Positions 1 to 11,420 of a stretch of DNA of 64,000 nucleotides are shown one piece after another (within the stretch, counting starts at the first letter, position 1; each line of letters starts with the position of its first letter). Below the pieces are notes generated by a model. The model was not told the DNA's origin and ran no database searches. It saw nothing but the letters and a program-made list of their open reading frames with translations. Origin of the DNA: Oscheius tipulae. Its lineage: Eukaryota > Nematoda > Chromadorea > Rhabditida > Rhabditidae. The stretch is from contig JASJZH010000001.1 in the NCBI GenBank assembly GCA_037178975.1, positions 5,378,501-5,442,500 on the forward strand, given 5' to 3'. Position numbers and translations under genes: made by a program.

Positions 1-680
1 GGTTGAAGATGGGAGTGATGAGTCGGTTGCACAGGGAAGAGTCGTACTGATGAGAAAAGTGACAGACGGCCGAAGAGCCATCACAGTTCACCTCGACACT
101 GTTCTTCTCGTCAGTTTCGAGTCGAAGAGTCGAGAGTCCTCGACGGAAATGTGTCACGAAGACTGTCAATCTCTGAAAAACGACAAAAACGGTGGACAGC
201 TTCTTGTGTTAACTACTTGATAACTGTTAGCGGTCGTATTCTGGGAGACTGTTCTCTTGCCAGGACGGAGCTTGATATCTAGTCGGCGGATTCGATAGTC
301 TATAACAGACAAATTAGTTCAGTTCCCTAAAGATACCCACTCTGTTTACACAGAGCATCCAAAACAGTGTAGTCCTTGGCATCCTCAGCCTTGGTCACGA
401 CGATCTCCTTCAAATGGATAGCCCTGACAATTACATCTTCCCAGAAGTTCGAGGTGGTTTGGATCGACATTGGCTGCCAGAGAGACTGGCCGGAGAAGGT
501 TAGAGTAGCTCCCTTGGAGTTCCAGCCAACTTCTAGTCGCTTGATGTCTCGAAAGAGCGTGTTTTGGACAATTCTGTCCAGATGGGAGTCGGATTCGACG
601 AAGGAGACGACATCTTCCAAAGGGAGACGGTGGCAGATGAGGCGAATAACCTCAGCAGGGAGGTGGTGGAAGAGAGACAT
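1..680 (-). CDS. F-box protein, 3' part beyond the window
   Basis: Partial gene; the 3' end runs off the left edge. Exon 1 (680 to about 352) begins MSLFHHLPAEVIRLICHRLP, a typical F-box start (LP..V...I...LP), followed by a second helix around residues 20-35. The family links substrates to SKP1/Cullin-1 ubiquitin ligases; the substrate-binding part is not visible. I chose the ATG at 680 because a TTTTCTTCAG acceptor ends immediately before it. Exon 2 (about 170 to 1) stays open after a CAGAG acceptor, and the phases fit a donor at 351. The splice pair is inferred. Nematodes carry many such genes. The other F-box-like gene in this window (57.0-60.7 kb) is too different to call a recent duplicate. 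Confidence 0.6.
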
Positions 681-740
681 CTGAAGAAAAGAGAGAAATG
701 AGCGAGAACGTTGCAAACAAAGAGCTGATAAAGACACGTG

Positions 741-2748
741 CTAGACAGATGTGAGAGTCTCAAGAGGAGTCTTTTCCCGGAGTAGACTCATCAGGAGAAG
801 GTTCAGAAAAACAGGTCTGGGCCGATAGACATAGCAGGTAAGCGTTTGAAAAAAAAATGTTGGCTTGAACGATACAGCTTGGTATCTCTGTATACTCAGT
901 ACTATTCTAACTCTAACGTTTGACTCTATTCATTTCCAGAACCGAAATGAGTTTCTCCTACATGGCTCGAGCGGTAATAGTGCCGACTGCAGCTTAATTG
1001 AGCCTTAATTCGACCCCAAGATCGACAATGTTTTTGCTTTTGGGTAAAAGAGTCAAACAGGGTGAGGAGATAGCAAAGAGTTCCTCTCCGAGAGTCTTCA
1101 AGAAGCGTTTCAGCAAAACAGCGGTTAGATAAAAGGATAAGGGAGTTATTTTTCCAGTGAGACGGGAGCAGATAGCACCGGTCATAAAAGGTAGTAGATC
1201 CGCCAGAAGGGGGTGCGAGGATCTGCTGACCGTGTCAAGTAAATACTCATAGAGAGAGGACGATCCACCTTCCCAGCTGTCGCTTGGCCCCGCCCCCGCC
1301 TAGCAGATTTCCGCGACAAATGCCAAACGGTCTATGCATCGGTGCGTGAGAGCGTCGCTACACATATGCACCCGTCTTATTCACGTGTGTGGTCCTGTCG
1401 CATTAAGATCAAAGAGATCCTTTGTTTGTTTCTGGTAGCCACACGGTTTTAGACGCAGGATATAGGCGGTGCGAGATAAAAAGAGCCGATTGACCAGTCA
1501 AGGAGCAGTCAACAACTAGTTGATCCTTTTACCAAGCGAGTTTCTAGCATTCAACTTACTTTTTTTTTATTCTAAGGTTTAATCATAAACAAGAGGTCTA
1601 TCTATGATAACAAGGAAATAATTTCTCCTTTTTTGTGGAAACGGAGAATGAGGCAGTCCATTACCCAAACTTGGCTGATCAAAGGGTCTAGCGAGGAGAG
1701 GAAACTTCTTTCGGTAGTCACATTACATATATGAACAAACATAACTTTTGACCCAAAAGAACATACTTACATTCTCCAATATTCTACAAGGCTTTCTCCT
1801 AGAGGACTTTTCAAAACATAGCAAAACTTGATCCTGAGTACTGAAACTTAGATTAGAGTGGAACCCGAGTGAGTATGCAGCTCTGCAAGGGTCGGTCAAG
1901 AGGAAGAATGAAGGAGGGAAACTACAGCGCCTATCTCGACAAAACATGTACCCCCTGAACTGGTAAACAATTCGCTCAGCGTTTCTCTCTTCAACATTCC
2001 GAACATTCAAATCACTCTCAAAATAGAAAGGTCACTTGCTTTTCCTTATCATAATTCGTAGTCTCTTGACTATCTTCAGGGGCCCCCTCCAAAGACTGTC
2101 CTGGACACAAAAGTCCGTCTTTTCTACGACACCGCTCAGCCTTATCAGCATCGACTACTTTCCGCCTGCACTCATGGCAAACAGGGTGTTTTCCCGTGTG
2201 CTCTCCGCGGTCAGCATGGATGACTACTCTGTTGTCCTGGAAAGGGTCGAAGGATCTTTTTTTCGAGTTCAGAATCCCCCTGTATTTCCATCGAAGAATG
2301 GTGATAGGGACTGCTGCGCTGTATACAGAATGATCGGCCAAAAATGGTTAATGATCTGTGCTCAAATTCATGAATCTCGCGACTTTTGGTGACGAGAATT
2401 TTGCTGAAAATTTGAATCTCCCGCTAACTTCCAACTCGGACCAGGATCCATTTGGTACGGACAGTCCTTTAACCTGTTTAACTATGGCTCCTTCCCAATA
2501 GCCTTTTGTCTCTCTTTCCCTTGTCCATCAAGAGAATCCCCTGTCGAGATAATTACCCCCAGTTGCGTATGTTAATCCCCATTTTGCGAATAATTTATGT
2601 ACAGAAGGCCCTATCACAGAAGTGGACTACGGTTGTTGTTTGGAAAGAATATGCTAAGACCCGACGTGGATGATCTCATCTGATGAGCACACCTGAAAGG
2701 AAGACGATTGTTTGCGTAAGAGGTTTTGACCCTTACCTGCCTCTCTCT
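741..2748. other. Gene-poor interval, no supported gene
   Basis: Only short open frames are seen. The longest is on the minus strand at 2018-2341 (107 codons). It contains a Cys/His cluster with HPVCHECRRK, and further on C-RRKDGLLC. That is suggestive of metal binding, but it has no recognisable domain, no clear splice context and no acceptor near its ATG. A C-rich stretch with GC-box-like sequence lies near 1290-1305. The interval probably holds 3' sequence of wdr-23 and the upstream region of the F-box gene. Confidence 0.5.
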
Positions 2749-5500
2749 CTACCCAATCTTGTGACATTTGCTCAGCTTTATTGCTGGCTGACGGTCTTTC
2801 CGTTCGTCGAAATTCCAGATTGCCGCATAGCCATCCCAGCCCTGAAAAGATAAATGTACTCTCTATGGGTCAAGAACTTACAGTAGTTGCAATCTCATTG
2901 AATTCGGGATGCCAGGCACAGTCGCGGACGACTGCAATGTGCCCGGGAAGACGCTGTTCGACCTTCTCGCACAGTATGTCATAAACTGAAATCTGTTTGT
3001 AAGAGGGGCTCTGAAGCTGTAACCAACCAATGACTTCTCCCCTAGCACAGCCGGTGTAGATATAGCGTCTGCCTGTGTTTTCCGGCGAGAACTTGGCTCG
3101 AACAAGAGTGTGTAAGACACAATGACCACGGAAGGTCATCACGGATGTGTCACCTGCAATCTGGGCGTTAGAGACTCCACTTCGCGGTTTGTAAGCATTT
3201 TCATTTTAATATTTGATCAGAACACCTACCTTCAATGCACTTGCTGTATCTCCTCATCTTGGTCGGTGGCGCCTGCCACCTGTAGTCCCAGTTCTGTTCC
3301 TGAACTGCGGCCATTGTTGCCTTGGCGGCCGAGGCTGGCGAGAAATGACGTAGATCCCAGAGTTTGATAGACTGATCCTTACAGTTACTCAAGAGGTATC
3401 TGAACGTTGCCCTTGAATATGTGGCCCCTAATCTAACAGACCTGTTGTCTCCTCTGCTGTCAATGTAGGTGATTCCGTCACGATGACCAGCAAAAATTCC
3501 GACTGGAGTCGGATCTCCGAGTCTGGACAGAGCTCTTCGGTCCCAGACCTTGACCAAACCGTCGTCTCCGCCACTGAAGAAGAGAGCCTCGTTGTCGTTG
3601 TTGTAGCAGCACTGAAATTACGATTGGATTCACATTATATGGGCCCCGCAACGACCAGACTCTCTGAACACATCAAAACTCACAGCATTAACATCGTCTC
3701 CATGAGCATCTTCCACGTAAACAATCCGTCTACGCGTCTCAATGTCAAAGATGTTCAAACTGCCGTCCGAGGTCCCAGCCAGGACCTCGGTTCCGTCCTG
3801 ATTCACCCGGACCGTGAATACGGCTGTGGCTCTGAAACTGACGCTATTTTTGGTACTTAGCAGAATACTAACGTGTCAACAGACGGGATATCCAATAAGT
3901 GGAAGGAGATTCCTTCAGGGGCGTCGACTGTTGGTTCACCTAACCTAAAAGCGTCACCATTGAGGTTCTTTTGCCAAGACTTACGTGCAGTAGACTACGG
4001 CATCCTTCCAGGTTCCGTAAGCTAGAGCTCTACCGTTGGGAGCCATTGCCACGTCCAGGACTGACCAGTTGACTCCTTGCAACTGAAATTGTACACTATT
4101 TTTGGGTTTCAAAGACACGCTGCTCACAACAGCGTAGCACACCAACTCCATGGACTCAAACTCTACTCGAATTAAAGTTGCATATTGAAGCCCTTACCCT
4201 GTACTGGTTGGTCATGTGGTATTTCCTCTGTTTTCCTGAGGGAGCATAGAACCGAATGGTCTCGTCCTGTGCCGCGATGGCCAACTCGTTGCCGTTGTCC
4301 ACGTACTGACAGCAGAAGAACTTTGTTCTCAGCTGCTCGAAGACTTTTCTCTGATTGGGGAAGAACCTAAATTTCCATTCTGAATGCTACTAGCCACAGA
4401 ACTTGCCTATTTTCAAGACAACGTCTCTCGCATGATCTGATAGCCGGTCCTGGATGTCGACGGAAAAGATTCCTTCCCAGCTGCATCAGTCTGCAGACCT
4501 TCAGGACACTTGTTTTAGCCACGCATCTGTTCATCATGTCCTCTTTCAGCTCGTTGGCCGACTGAAGCGACAGTTGATTAAAGACTTGTGGATCGGCTAC
4601 CTCCTGATTGTTGATGCTGACGCGATCGAAGCGCTTCGACTGCTGGTTGCGTTGGAAGAGCTCGTCGCGCACTCGACTCATCCTAGTCTCACAGTCCTGA
4701 TCCGAATCTGTCTTGCCGTCTTCCGAGTCGGAAGAGGACGCATTCTAAATGAGAAAAATTCAGTGTGTCTAAATTGAAAGCATGTCAGGATCGAAGTCCT
4801 GAAAATCAGACAAAAGTCTTCTAACTGAAAGAATCTAACTGATATACACACGTATTGGTATAATCGGCCTCTGTCAGTAATGTGAGAGTCAAGAGTCCAG
4901 CTTGTCTATCAGTTTGTCACTGTCCGGACAACGACAGGGCATCTCTAATGACCTGTCAAATCCTAAAGTCTTCTCAAAAGTTCCCTCTATTCTTTAATCC
5001 CTCCTAGAATAGAATGACTATGACTGTCCGGACACGCTTTCTACGTCAGCGAGGAGTGCTTTGTGCTTGAGACAGGAGATCAATCGACCAACTCACCATG
5101 TCCACTTCTTCCTCCGTCTGGAAAGACACACATTAGACTGAGGTAAAATGACAGAGACTTACACAGCGTCTTCGGTAGCTTGTGGAGCTGCTGGCCTCGT
5201 TCTGTAGTTGGGCGGAGGCAATCTGCGCCGCCCTCGCGAGCAAGCCGTCTTCCTCTGAAAATTGTCATCATCTGACCGCCATTTTTGTGATTCGTGTGCT
5301 TTTCGTAGCTAGGTCACGGAAGGAAGTTGCAAGAATAAAATTTAGACCAAGGTTCAGTCATCAAAACAGTTTCGAACATTCTCTGTAGTTATTCTTCAAA
5401 ATGATGACAATTCACCACCGAGTCTCTAGTCCGATGTTTGTCACCCCCTGAACGGGAACTCACCCTCACATTGCAAGCTCTTTTTGTTCTTATCCATCAT
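2749..5500 (-). CDS. wdr-23: WD40 protein WDR23/DCAF11, CUL4-DDB1 substrate receptor
   Basis: WD40 substrate receptor of the CUL4-DDB1 ubiquitin ligase; in C. elegans WDR-23 restrains the stress factor SKN-1. Recognition rests on DCAF11-specific strings in order: FFPNQRK before the first blade, AQDETIRFYAP, GHRDGITYIDS, KDQSIKLWDLR, QNWDYRWQ, FRGHCVLHTL, then a last blade GWDGYAAIWNF. The N-terminus starts MMDKNKK at 5500, in a short exon (5464-5500), and is followed by small exons at 5163-5254, 5097-5117 and from 4744. The stop is a TAG at 2749-2751. The blades are split by many introns. One intron (4367-4406) is only 40 nt and uses a GC donor (GCAAGT), required to keep the FFPN reading frame. 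The identification is firm; internal exon limits are less so. Confidence 0.88.
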
Positions 5501-6574
5501 TCCAGCGAAAAAGGAGATTCCGAAGCGATAGATTAATGAAAAGCACAATCCCATCCAACGCCAAGAGCTACTTTTTCAATGTTTGGGGCGAGAGAGTCAA
5601 AAGACCAATCGAAACTCTGAAATAATTGGCTTTGAGCTGGGATGATGATAAGAATGAGGATGTACGAAAATGGGGAACGGATTTGATGAGAAAACGAAGA
5701 TGTCAAGAATCAAAGACGTGCCGAGCGAGTTTTGTAAACAGCTTGCTGTCGGGGGAAACACTGGAAATTATTTTGGTTCATGGGGTCTATCAGTAACGCT
5801 TGAGAGTGCAGACTGGGAAAAAGTAGAGATCAGCCGCAACAATATTCCATTTTAATCACGTACTTCTGGCTCATATGCTTACTTCGAGACTATCGATGTT
5901 CTACAAAGTTGCAGTTCTCGATCTTATTGTGTTACAATTGAAAGAGCTCTGATGTTCTCTAGTTACTGCTGTTTTTGTTGTTGATGTAAAGGGAATAATA
6001 TGTCTTTAAATTAGTGCCGATCTACTGGCAATGTTTTCAACATGGAAAAAGAAAATATTCCGGATTCTGTCTGGAATAAAAACTAAGGAAAAATGATTTA
6101 AAAAAAGGACCCGATCAATGACTGTTTGTCGCAAAAAGAAGAATTTTGTAGCCCGCTGATACGGAGGGGGACGGTGACTGGGAATCAATACTCGAAAGAA
6201 GCCGGTCTCTCGCGAGAGTGAGCGGACTGGCTGTTCAATGGACGAACAGCTGGCTGTGATGACTAGAGAAAGAGGGACCCGAAATGATGACAAAAGTCTT
6301 CTTATCGAAGCAGTTGAGGGGACACACAAAACACGTGACGCGCTCGCGCGGCTGATGAAAATGGCAATCGGACCGGGGAGAGGACGTGTTTTCAGTCCGG
6401 CCTCGATCGATTCCTGTCTCGTAGCGTCGAAAATACTCATGTGATGTCTGGGAGGAGAGTGCAGTGACTCATTAAGTCCAGCTCGATGCAAAATAACAAT
6501 ATTTATTACCTGAATTCAGTAGTACCAGTACAATTATGACACAAAAAGGAAAGATTTCGGTAAGCGGAAGAGAA
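5501..6574. other. Intergenic, upstream of wdr-23
   Basis: Between the start of wdr-23 and the stop of the PC-esterase gene. Open frames on both strands overlap near 6006-6491, with no family resemblance and no splice signals that fit. I see no gene here; the wdr-23 promoter or outron should lie in it. Confidence 0.4.
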
Positions 6575-9080
6575 CTAAAGGATCTTCTCGACATTCTGCG
6601 GCGCGTATTCGCCCTCTGGGAGGTGTTTCTTGAGATGGGGCATCTGGGAGGCCTAGAAAATGCAAACTTTGCGAGAGAAAAAGAAGTAGCTCACTACAAT
6701 TTTAAGTTCTTCCTGATCATTATCGTCCAACTTGAGACCCAACTCCTGCACCAGGCTGATCACTCGACAGAACTGAATATCCTTGGCGATTGCGCTGGCA
6801 ATTCTGAAAACTTGAGTTTAAACAGGGTGTAACTGCCAATTTTATTCCTACAACCTTGTTAACATGGCCCTATCACTTTCTTATTGTACTACATCCACTA
6901 GGCTACAAGCTTCTCTAATTATCAGGCGTGTCATTTAAAGGATGTAACATCCTAAGTTTGGTTTACGATCCCGGAACCAAATACACAGACTATGGGTCTT
7001 CAGCGGATCATAAGCTGAGCTTCAGATACTTCAAACTAGCTCTCACGCGCTCTGCCTGTGAGACAGAGTTGACTCTTGATGTGCTAAGTTCTTGCGAGCA
7101 AGGCATGTCACCGTATCTCTTGACTTGGCATAACGTTGCATATCTTGTTTCGATTTGACGGACAGCATTACGTTTTAGTGATAGAGAGATCTGTGTCTTT
7201 GGATGAGAACCAGCATTAGTACGCATTATGTGATGACGATAAACGTCCATGAAACGGATCAAGCGCAAATGGGCTTCGTAAATATCAGTATCATTGTGAG
7301 CTGAGAAAAAGAACGTACTCTTCAGGAATATTCTCGAAGGTCTGTTCCCTCAGATCGCGCTGCAGATTGTTGAAGAAGGGCTCGTGAAGTTCGGCCTCGA
7401 CGTCAGACGCACGATTATTTTGGCTCGTCTCCGTGTAGTAGGCCTTGTTCATATGTTCTGCCGTGCCGTTGATGCTACATTTCGCGATACATCTGAACAA
7501 AATAGATTCATCTTCAGCTCAAAAACTGCCTACTTTTTCTGATTTGCCTTGACATATTCGGGCAGTTCGGACAGATTTTTGGCCAGATGACCAATCAGCA
7601 GCTGGGTCATCAGACGAGTTCCCACAGTGCTCCAATGCACACCGTCTTGGCTAAATTGAGAGTATTTATCGAGAAATAGAGTCAACTAACACTCTCAGCG
7701 GATAGAGAGAATGGTTGCGCATGTAGAATCCCAAGTCGAGAACGTCGAACCCAGCCGAGGAGACGATTTGAGCGGCTCTGTAGTTACCGTCCAGGTATAT
7801 GCTTCTGAATCGTTCGGAATCAGTATTTCAAATTAGAAAGGGGGAACCTGTGGAGTTTTCGCTGTCCAGTGGTTCGACTGAAAAGGGAAGATTCGCCTTC
7901 TGGCATAGGCCACGGCATGAGTAGCCAGATGACTTGGGTGTGAGGAGGAAGAATGACACGAAGACGACGCATCAAGAGGGAAATTCTTCAAGGTTTGATG
8001 ACAAAGAAGATCGGGGGCAAGGCGAACCTCTCCATGTACTCTTTCATAGCCTCCGTCTCGTCGTACAGCTGCGATATCGGGTTGTCTTGATAAGCGTCAA
8101 AGTCCCTCATATCCGTGTCGTTGTCGTAGTATCTAAGGCTTGTTCTTTGATACAAAGAGTTAGAAAACCTGGTCAAGTCCCAGAGAGCCGAGTTGAAGAC
8201 TATGACATCGGGATATTCACCGGTATCGACGCATTGCAGGAGAAACTTCTCTACGTCGTCCTTCATGACCCTGGAAGGTTTCTAGTATTTTACGAACCAG
8301 GATGCCTTGTCTGTGAGATTAAAAAAAAAGCCGAGACGCTCAGTCTCTTAGTTTGGTGACCAGGATAACCGTCGGATGTTGTATGAGGTTGTCAACGGCA
8401 CATATTCGCATAATCATACTCATCAACCACATATCAGCTTAGCAGAAAAAGCTGTACAAGCAACTAACCGTGTGGTGAAGAGGTACTGAACGAGATGGAA
8501 GTCGGTGCAGTACTCACGAGCCTGTCTGAAGACTTTGTCCGCGTCCAATGGGAGGGAATCTATCTAGACTTGATCTAGTTGACAGAGAGAGAAAGAAACG
8601 TACAAGTCTATCTCCCAGGCAGCTGCGCTCCGACTTGGCTTTAAGAGTACCCTTGTCCAGAAGAGCGTCCGTCTGGAGCATTCGAACGAGATCTTTGTAG
8701 ATTGCGCGAGTCACTGAAACAGTTTGGTTAAAGGAATTGACGCTAAGATCTGACGAGAATCTCCGATCAGAGTCACATGTTTGTTGTGAAGAAGATCGAC
8801 CACGAACTTGTGCGGATACGGGAAGATTGTCGTCAGGTCCTCCGTAGTCGTGAAGCTGCCGGGATCGAAGCGGTCGGACAGAAGATAGGAGTCAGTGTGT
8901 TTGGATTCCTGATTCTGTCTGAGAGCCACTTGGTTGCCGAAGAACACGAACGACATACCTCATCAAAAATTCGTCGTTGAAAGCCTCCCTGATTACTGGA
9001 AGGGGTTCGTCCTTCTCGGCGGCAGCCGTGAATTCCGCAGTCTCCCTATCTTTCAGATATTCGGGTTCCTGTTTCGACAT
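6575..9080 (-). CDS. PC-esterase domain protein (PCED1/FAM113-like)
   Basis: GDSL/SGNH-type hydrolase of the PC-esterase family, presumed to act on an acyl or glycan ester; substrate unknown. The nucleophile block is HNKHVTLIGDS with Ser after GD, followed by TRAIYKDLVRMLQTD, the PCED1A/B signature. The middle motif is PDVIVFNSALWDLTRF (Asn and Trp conserved). The catalytic Asp/His pair is DGVHWSTVGTRL near 7610-7650. The start at 9080 (MSKQEPEYL) has a TTTCAG acceptor 2 nt upstream. The C-terminal tail after the esterase domain is unrecognised: an intron of about 0.5 kb (7308 to 6796) leads to two last exons ending NVEKIL, with the stop at 6575. It lies 45 nt downstream of the coiled-coil gene on the same strand, as in a nematode operon. 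Confidence 0.8.
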
Positions 9081-9125
9081 GGCTGAAACGAGATAAAAAC
9101 ATGAAGTATGATTGAAACAGAGGTA

Positions 9126-9901
9126 CTAAGATATAAGAAAACAGGAGGTCAACTTCACAAAATAAGTTCCCATATTTATTTTTAAGTCACTTTTTATTCG
9201 TTCCAACGAACAGTCTTCTTCGAACGAGCGCTCGCGTACGACGCTCTTACGACGCAGTGCATCTTCCGATGCAAGAATCAGAATCTAAACATGACCTGTA
9301 GCCGAGAAAGCAGAGAAGAGCTTACGTGTTTGTAGTATTCAATTAAAAGCTCCAAATCCAGTGCAAAGGTAGCACTAAGAGCAGCAGCTTGTTCACGAAT
9401 CTGGTTCAGATATTCCAGGCTTGATTGGACGTCAGCCTGACTGATCTCCTTGATTCTTGTCTCACAGTCGGACGCCTTTTGTCGAAGCTTTGAGACGAGT
9501 CGAGGGTGCCAGTTTGTATTCTGTAATGCGTGTCATCAGTCGCCGATTTCTCCGTAAACAGGCTTGGAAAACGAGCTTGATGGGAAAACAACGTAGATCT
9601 CACAAACATACGTTGTTTTTAGCAATTTTTTTTCGAAATATTTGGCATCCGCCTGCTTCTCTGCCATGTGGACAGAAACGGAGCTCCGTGACCTGCTTAC
9701 ATGGCCACATTCGTCATCCGAACAGCTTATGTAGGGAAAATTAACCTGCTGCATGTTCAACGTCTTCGGTAGCCTGTCCAGAAGAGCTACTTGTTCGGTG
9801 ATTTCTTTCGTCTCCTGTAGAAGTGTATTTAGTGAGGCTTCTGCCTTTTGCAGTCTTTCGATCGCATCTGACACTCTTTTGCACATTGCCGTCATTTCCA
9901 T
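9126..9901 (-). CDS. Small coiled-coil protein, function not recognised
   Basis: Four exons: 9748-9901, one near 9610-9665, one near 9326-9520, and a last one from about 9284. Exon 1 encodes an amphipathic helical N-terminus (MEMTAMCKRVSDAIERLQ, later LLDRLPKTLNMQQ). Exon 3 adds another helix-rich stretch (KLRQKASDCETRIKEISQ, then EYLNQIREQAAALSA). Size and heptad pattern recall subunits of BLOC-1/BORC-type complexes, but I cannot match a subunit. The ATG at 9901 sits 3 nt after a TTTTTCAG acceptor. The last exon stays open to a TAG at 9126, but an AATAAA lies inside it near 9173-9178, so the true C-terminus may be shorter. Its end is 45 nt from the next gene. Confidence 0.6.
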
Positions 9902-10227
9902 TGCCTGAAAAAGTTCGATATAAATGATAAAATGAAGAAAGAATCGGGCAAAAGCCTGTTGAGAAATTTGAATCGCGTACGTGAGACGTCACAACGAAAA
10001 TGCCGCGTGACGCAAAGCTGCGTACAGATCAGAAACTTGTTTTCAGCTCAGCTGATTGTTATTTTCTCTTCTGATTATTTACGTTATGCTTAGTTGTTCC
10101 TCGTTTTTGCACTTCCCATCGATTAGAAAAATATCTCGTTGCTTTTCTATAGCAAAACCTCTGAAAATTGTTCGGTAGAACTGATGTTATGTCTTCAGAA
10201 TTCTTTGCGGTCACGGAATTCTCGTGA

Positions 10228-11051
10228 ATGGGCGCACGACAGTCCACAGCAGACGAAAGGCAGAGGGCGAACTCCGTAGATGTGGTCCCTAGTTCCTCTT
10301 CGGCCGCCAGTCATCGCCATCATGCCACAACGTCTTCCAGTATGACACCTGCAGAAATCATCGAGGTGCGTATGTTTCCTGACCCTTTCCATTGCAGCAG
10401 TCGCGCATTTTTAATTAGAAAAACGTGATTACAGTCAGTTAGCAGCTAAAATTCTTCTATACTTGCTAGCGTTGATAAACTTTGTATGAAATGAAAAGTT
10501 TCGGCCCCTGATCGCGATTTTTGAGGCGCTTCGCCAAACAGCTCGCATCGTCTCATCTTCGGATTCAAATGACGATGAAGAGCCGTCTTCTTCTGCACAT
10601 CATCGCTCCCTTCGAACAAGAATGCGCGGCGGATCACATGGGCATCCTTCTCTACGAGTTCGTTCACAAACGGGTCGTCGCTCTGTACCTCTTTTTATGC
10701 TCGGTAAGTGGCCTTGACTTCTAGTCATTCTAATTTGCAGCTCATGAAGACTTTGAATGCCCCGTCTGTCAGAAGACGATCCCATCCGATCAGGCCGAAA
10801 TTCACTTTGTAATGTGCCTGACTAGACCGAAGCTTTCCTACAATGGTTTGTCTGTTTTGCTTCCGTGTTGATCGTTCTTTTCAGACGATATTTTACGAGA
10901 AGACAAAGGAGAGTGCCCTATCTGCTTCGACGAAATGAGTACCGGACAGACAATCGCTCGACTTCCATGTCTGTGCATCTACCACAAGAGTTGCATCGAC
11001 GACTGGTTCAAATATAAAGACGTGTGCCCTCAACACCCCGGTGATGACTAA
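10228..11051 (+). CDS. ZNRF1/2-type E3 ubiquitin ligase, N-myristoylated RING protein
   Basis: Orthologue of vertebrate ZNRF1/ZNRF2, membrane-anchored RING ligases of endosomes and lysosomes. The N-terminus MGARQS is an N-myristoylation signal, followed by a Ser-rich linker (exon 1, 10228 to about 10365). The second exon is Ser/Arg-rich. The third holds the ZNRF zinc finger FECPVCQKTIP...HFVMCL. The last holds the RING: ECPICFDEM, then ARLPCLCIYHKSCIDDWF and CPQHPGDD before the TAA at 11049-11051. The block LPCLCIYHK-CID-WF and the very short tail after the RING are diagnostic. The start is divergent to the coiled-coil gene, so the two share about 330 bp of upstream DNA. Confidence 0.87.
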
Positions 11052-11420
11052 CCTCCTGTTATTTCCACAAGCAAAGCAATATCTACTACTCCCGGTGCAA
11101 TGCGGTCCAGTCATCTCAGTCCAGAAATTGTACCTACTCTTACATAAACTCGTTTTTTCCAAATCATTGAAAGCTTAATTTTTCCACAAACTAGCGACGT
11201 CTCTTAGCTGGCATCTTCTTGGAATAAAAAGATTCGATGAGGGTCAAACGGGACTACGCGCCAGCGATGGATAACTCAATCCAGCCCTGTTATTGCCAGT
11301 CTTTCTATAAAACGTCGTTTCATGTTTACCTAGATGCACAGAGCTGCAACGACAAAATGCTAATGTAAAAAATAAATACAAATAAAGTGGTACAACAATT
11401 TTATTGTGAAATTCAACAAC

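Noticed and set aside
1659..1676. ATTACCCAAACTTGG, similar to part of the SL1 leader
   Set aside because: It has no GT donor after it, no downstream Sm site and no hairpins, so an SL RNA gene is not supported here.
6006..6491. 161-codon minus-strand frame with overlapping plus-strand frames
   Set aside because: The residue pattern looks random and no acceptor lies near its ATG.
11195..11225. Minus-strand micro-frame MPAKRRR downstream of rpl-1
   Set aside because: Seven codons, no upstream exon that joins, and no match to known tiny ribosomal proteins.
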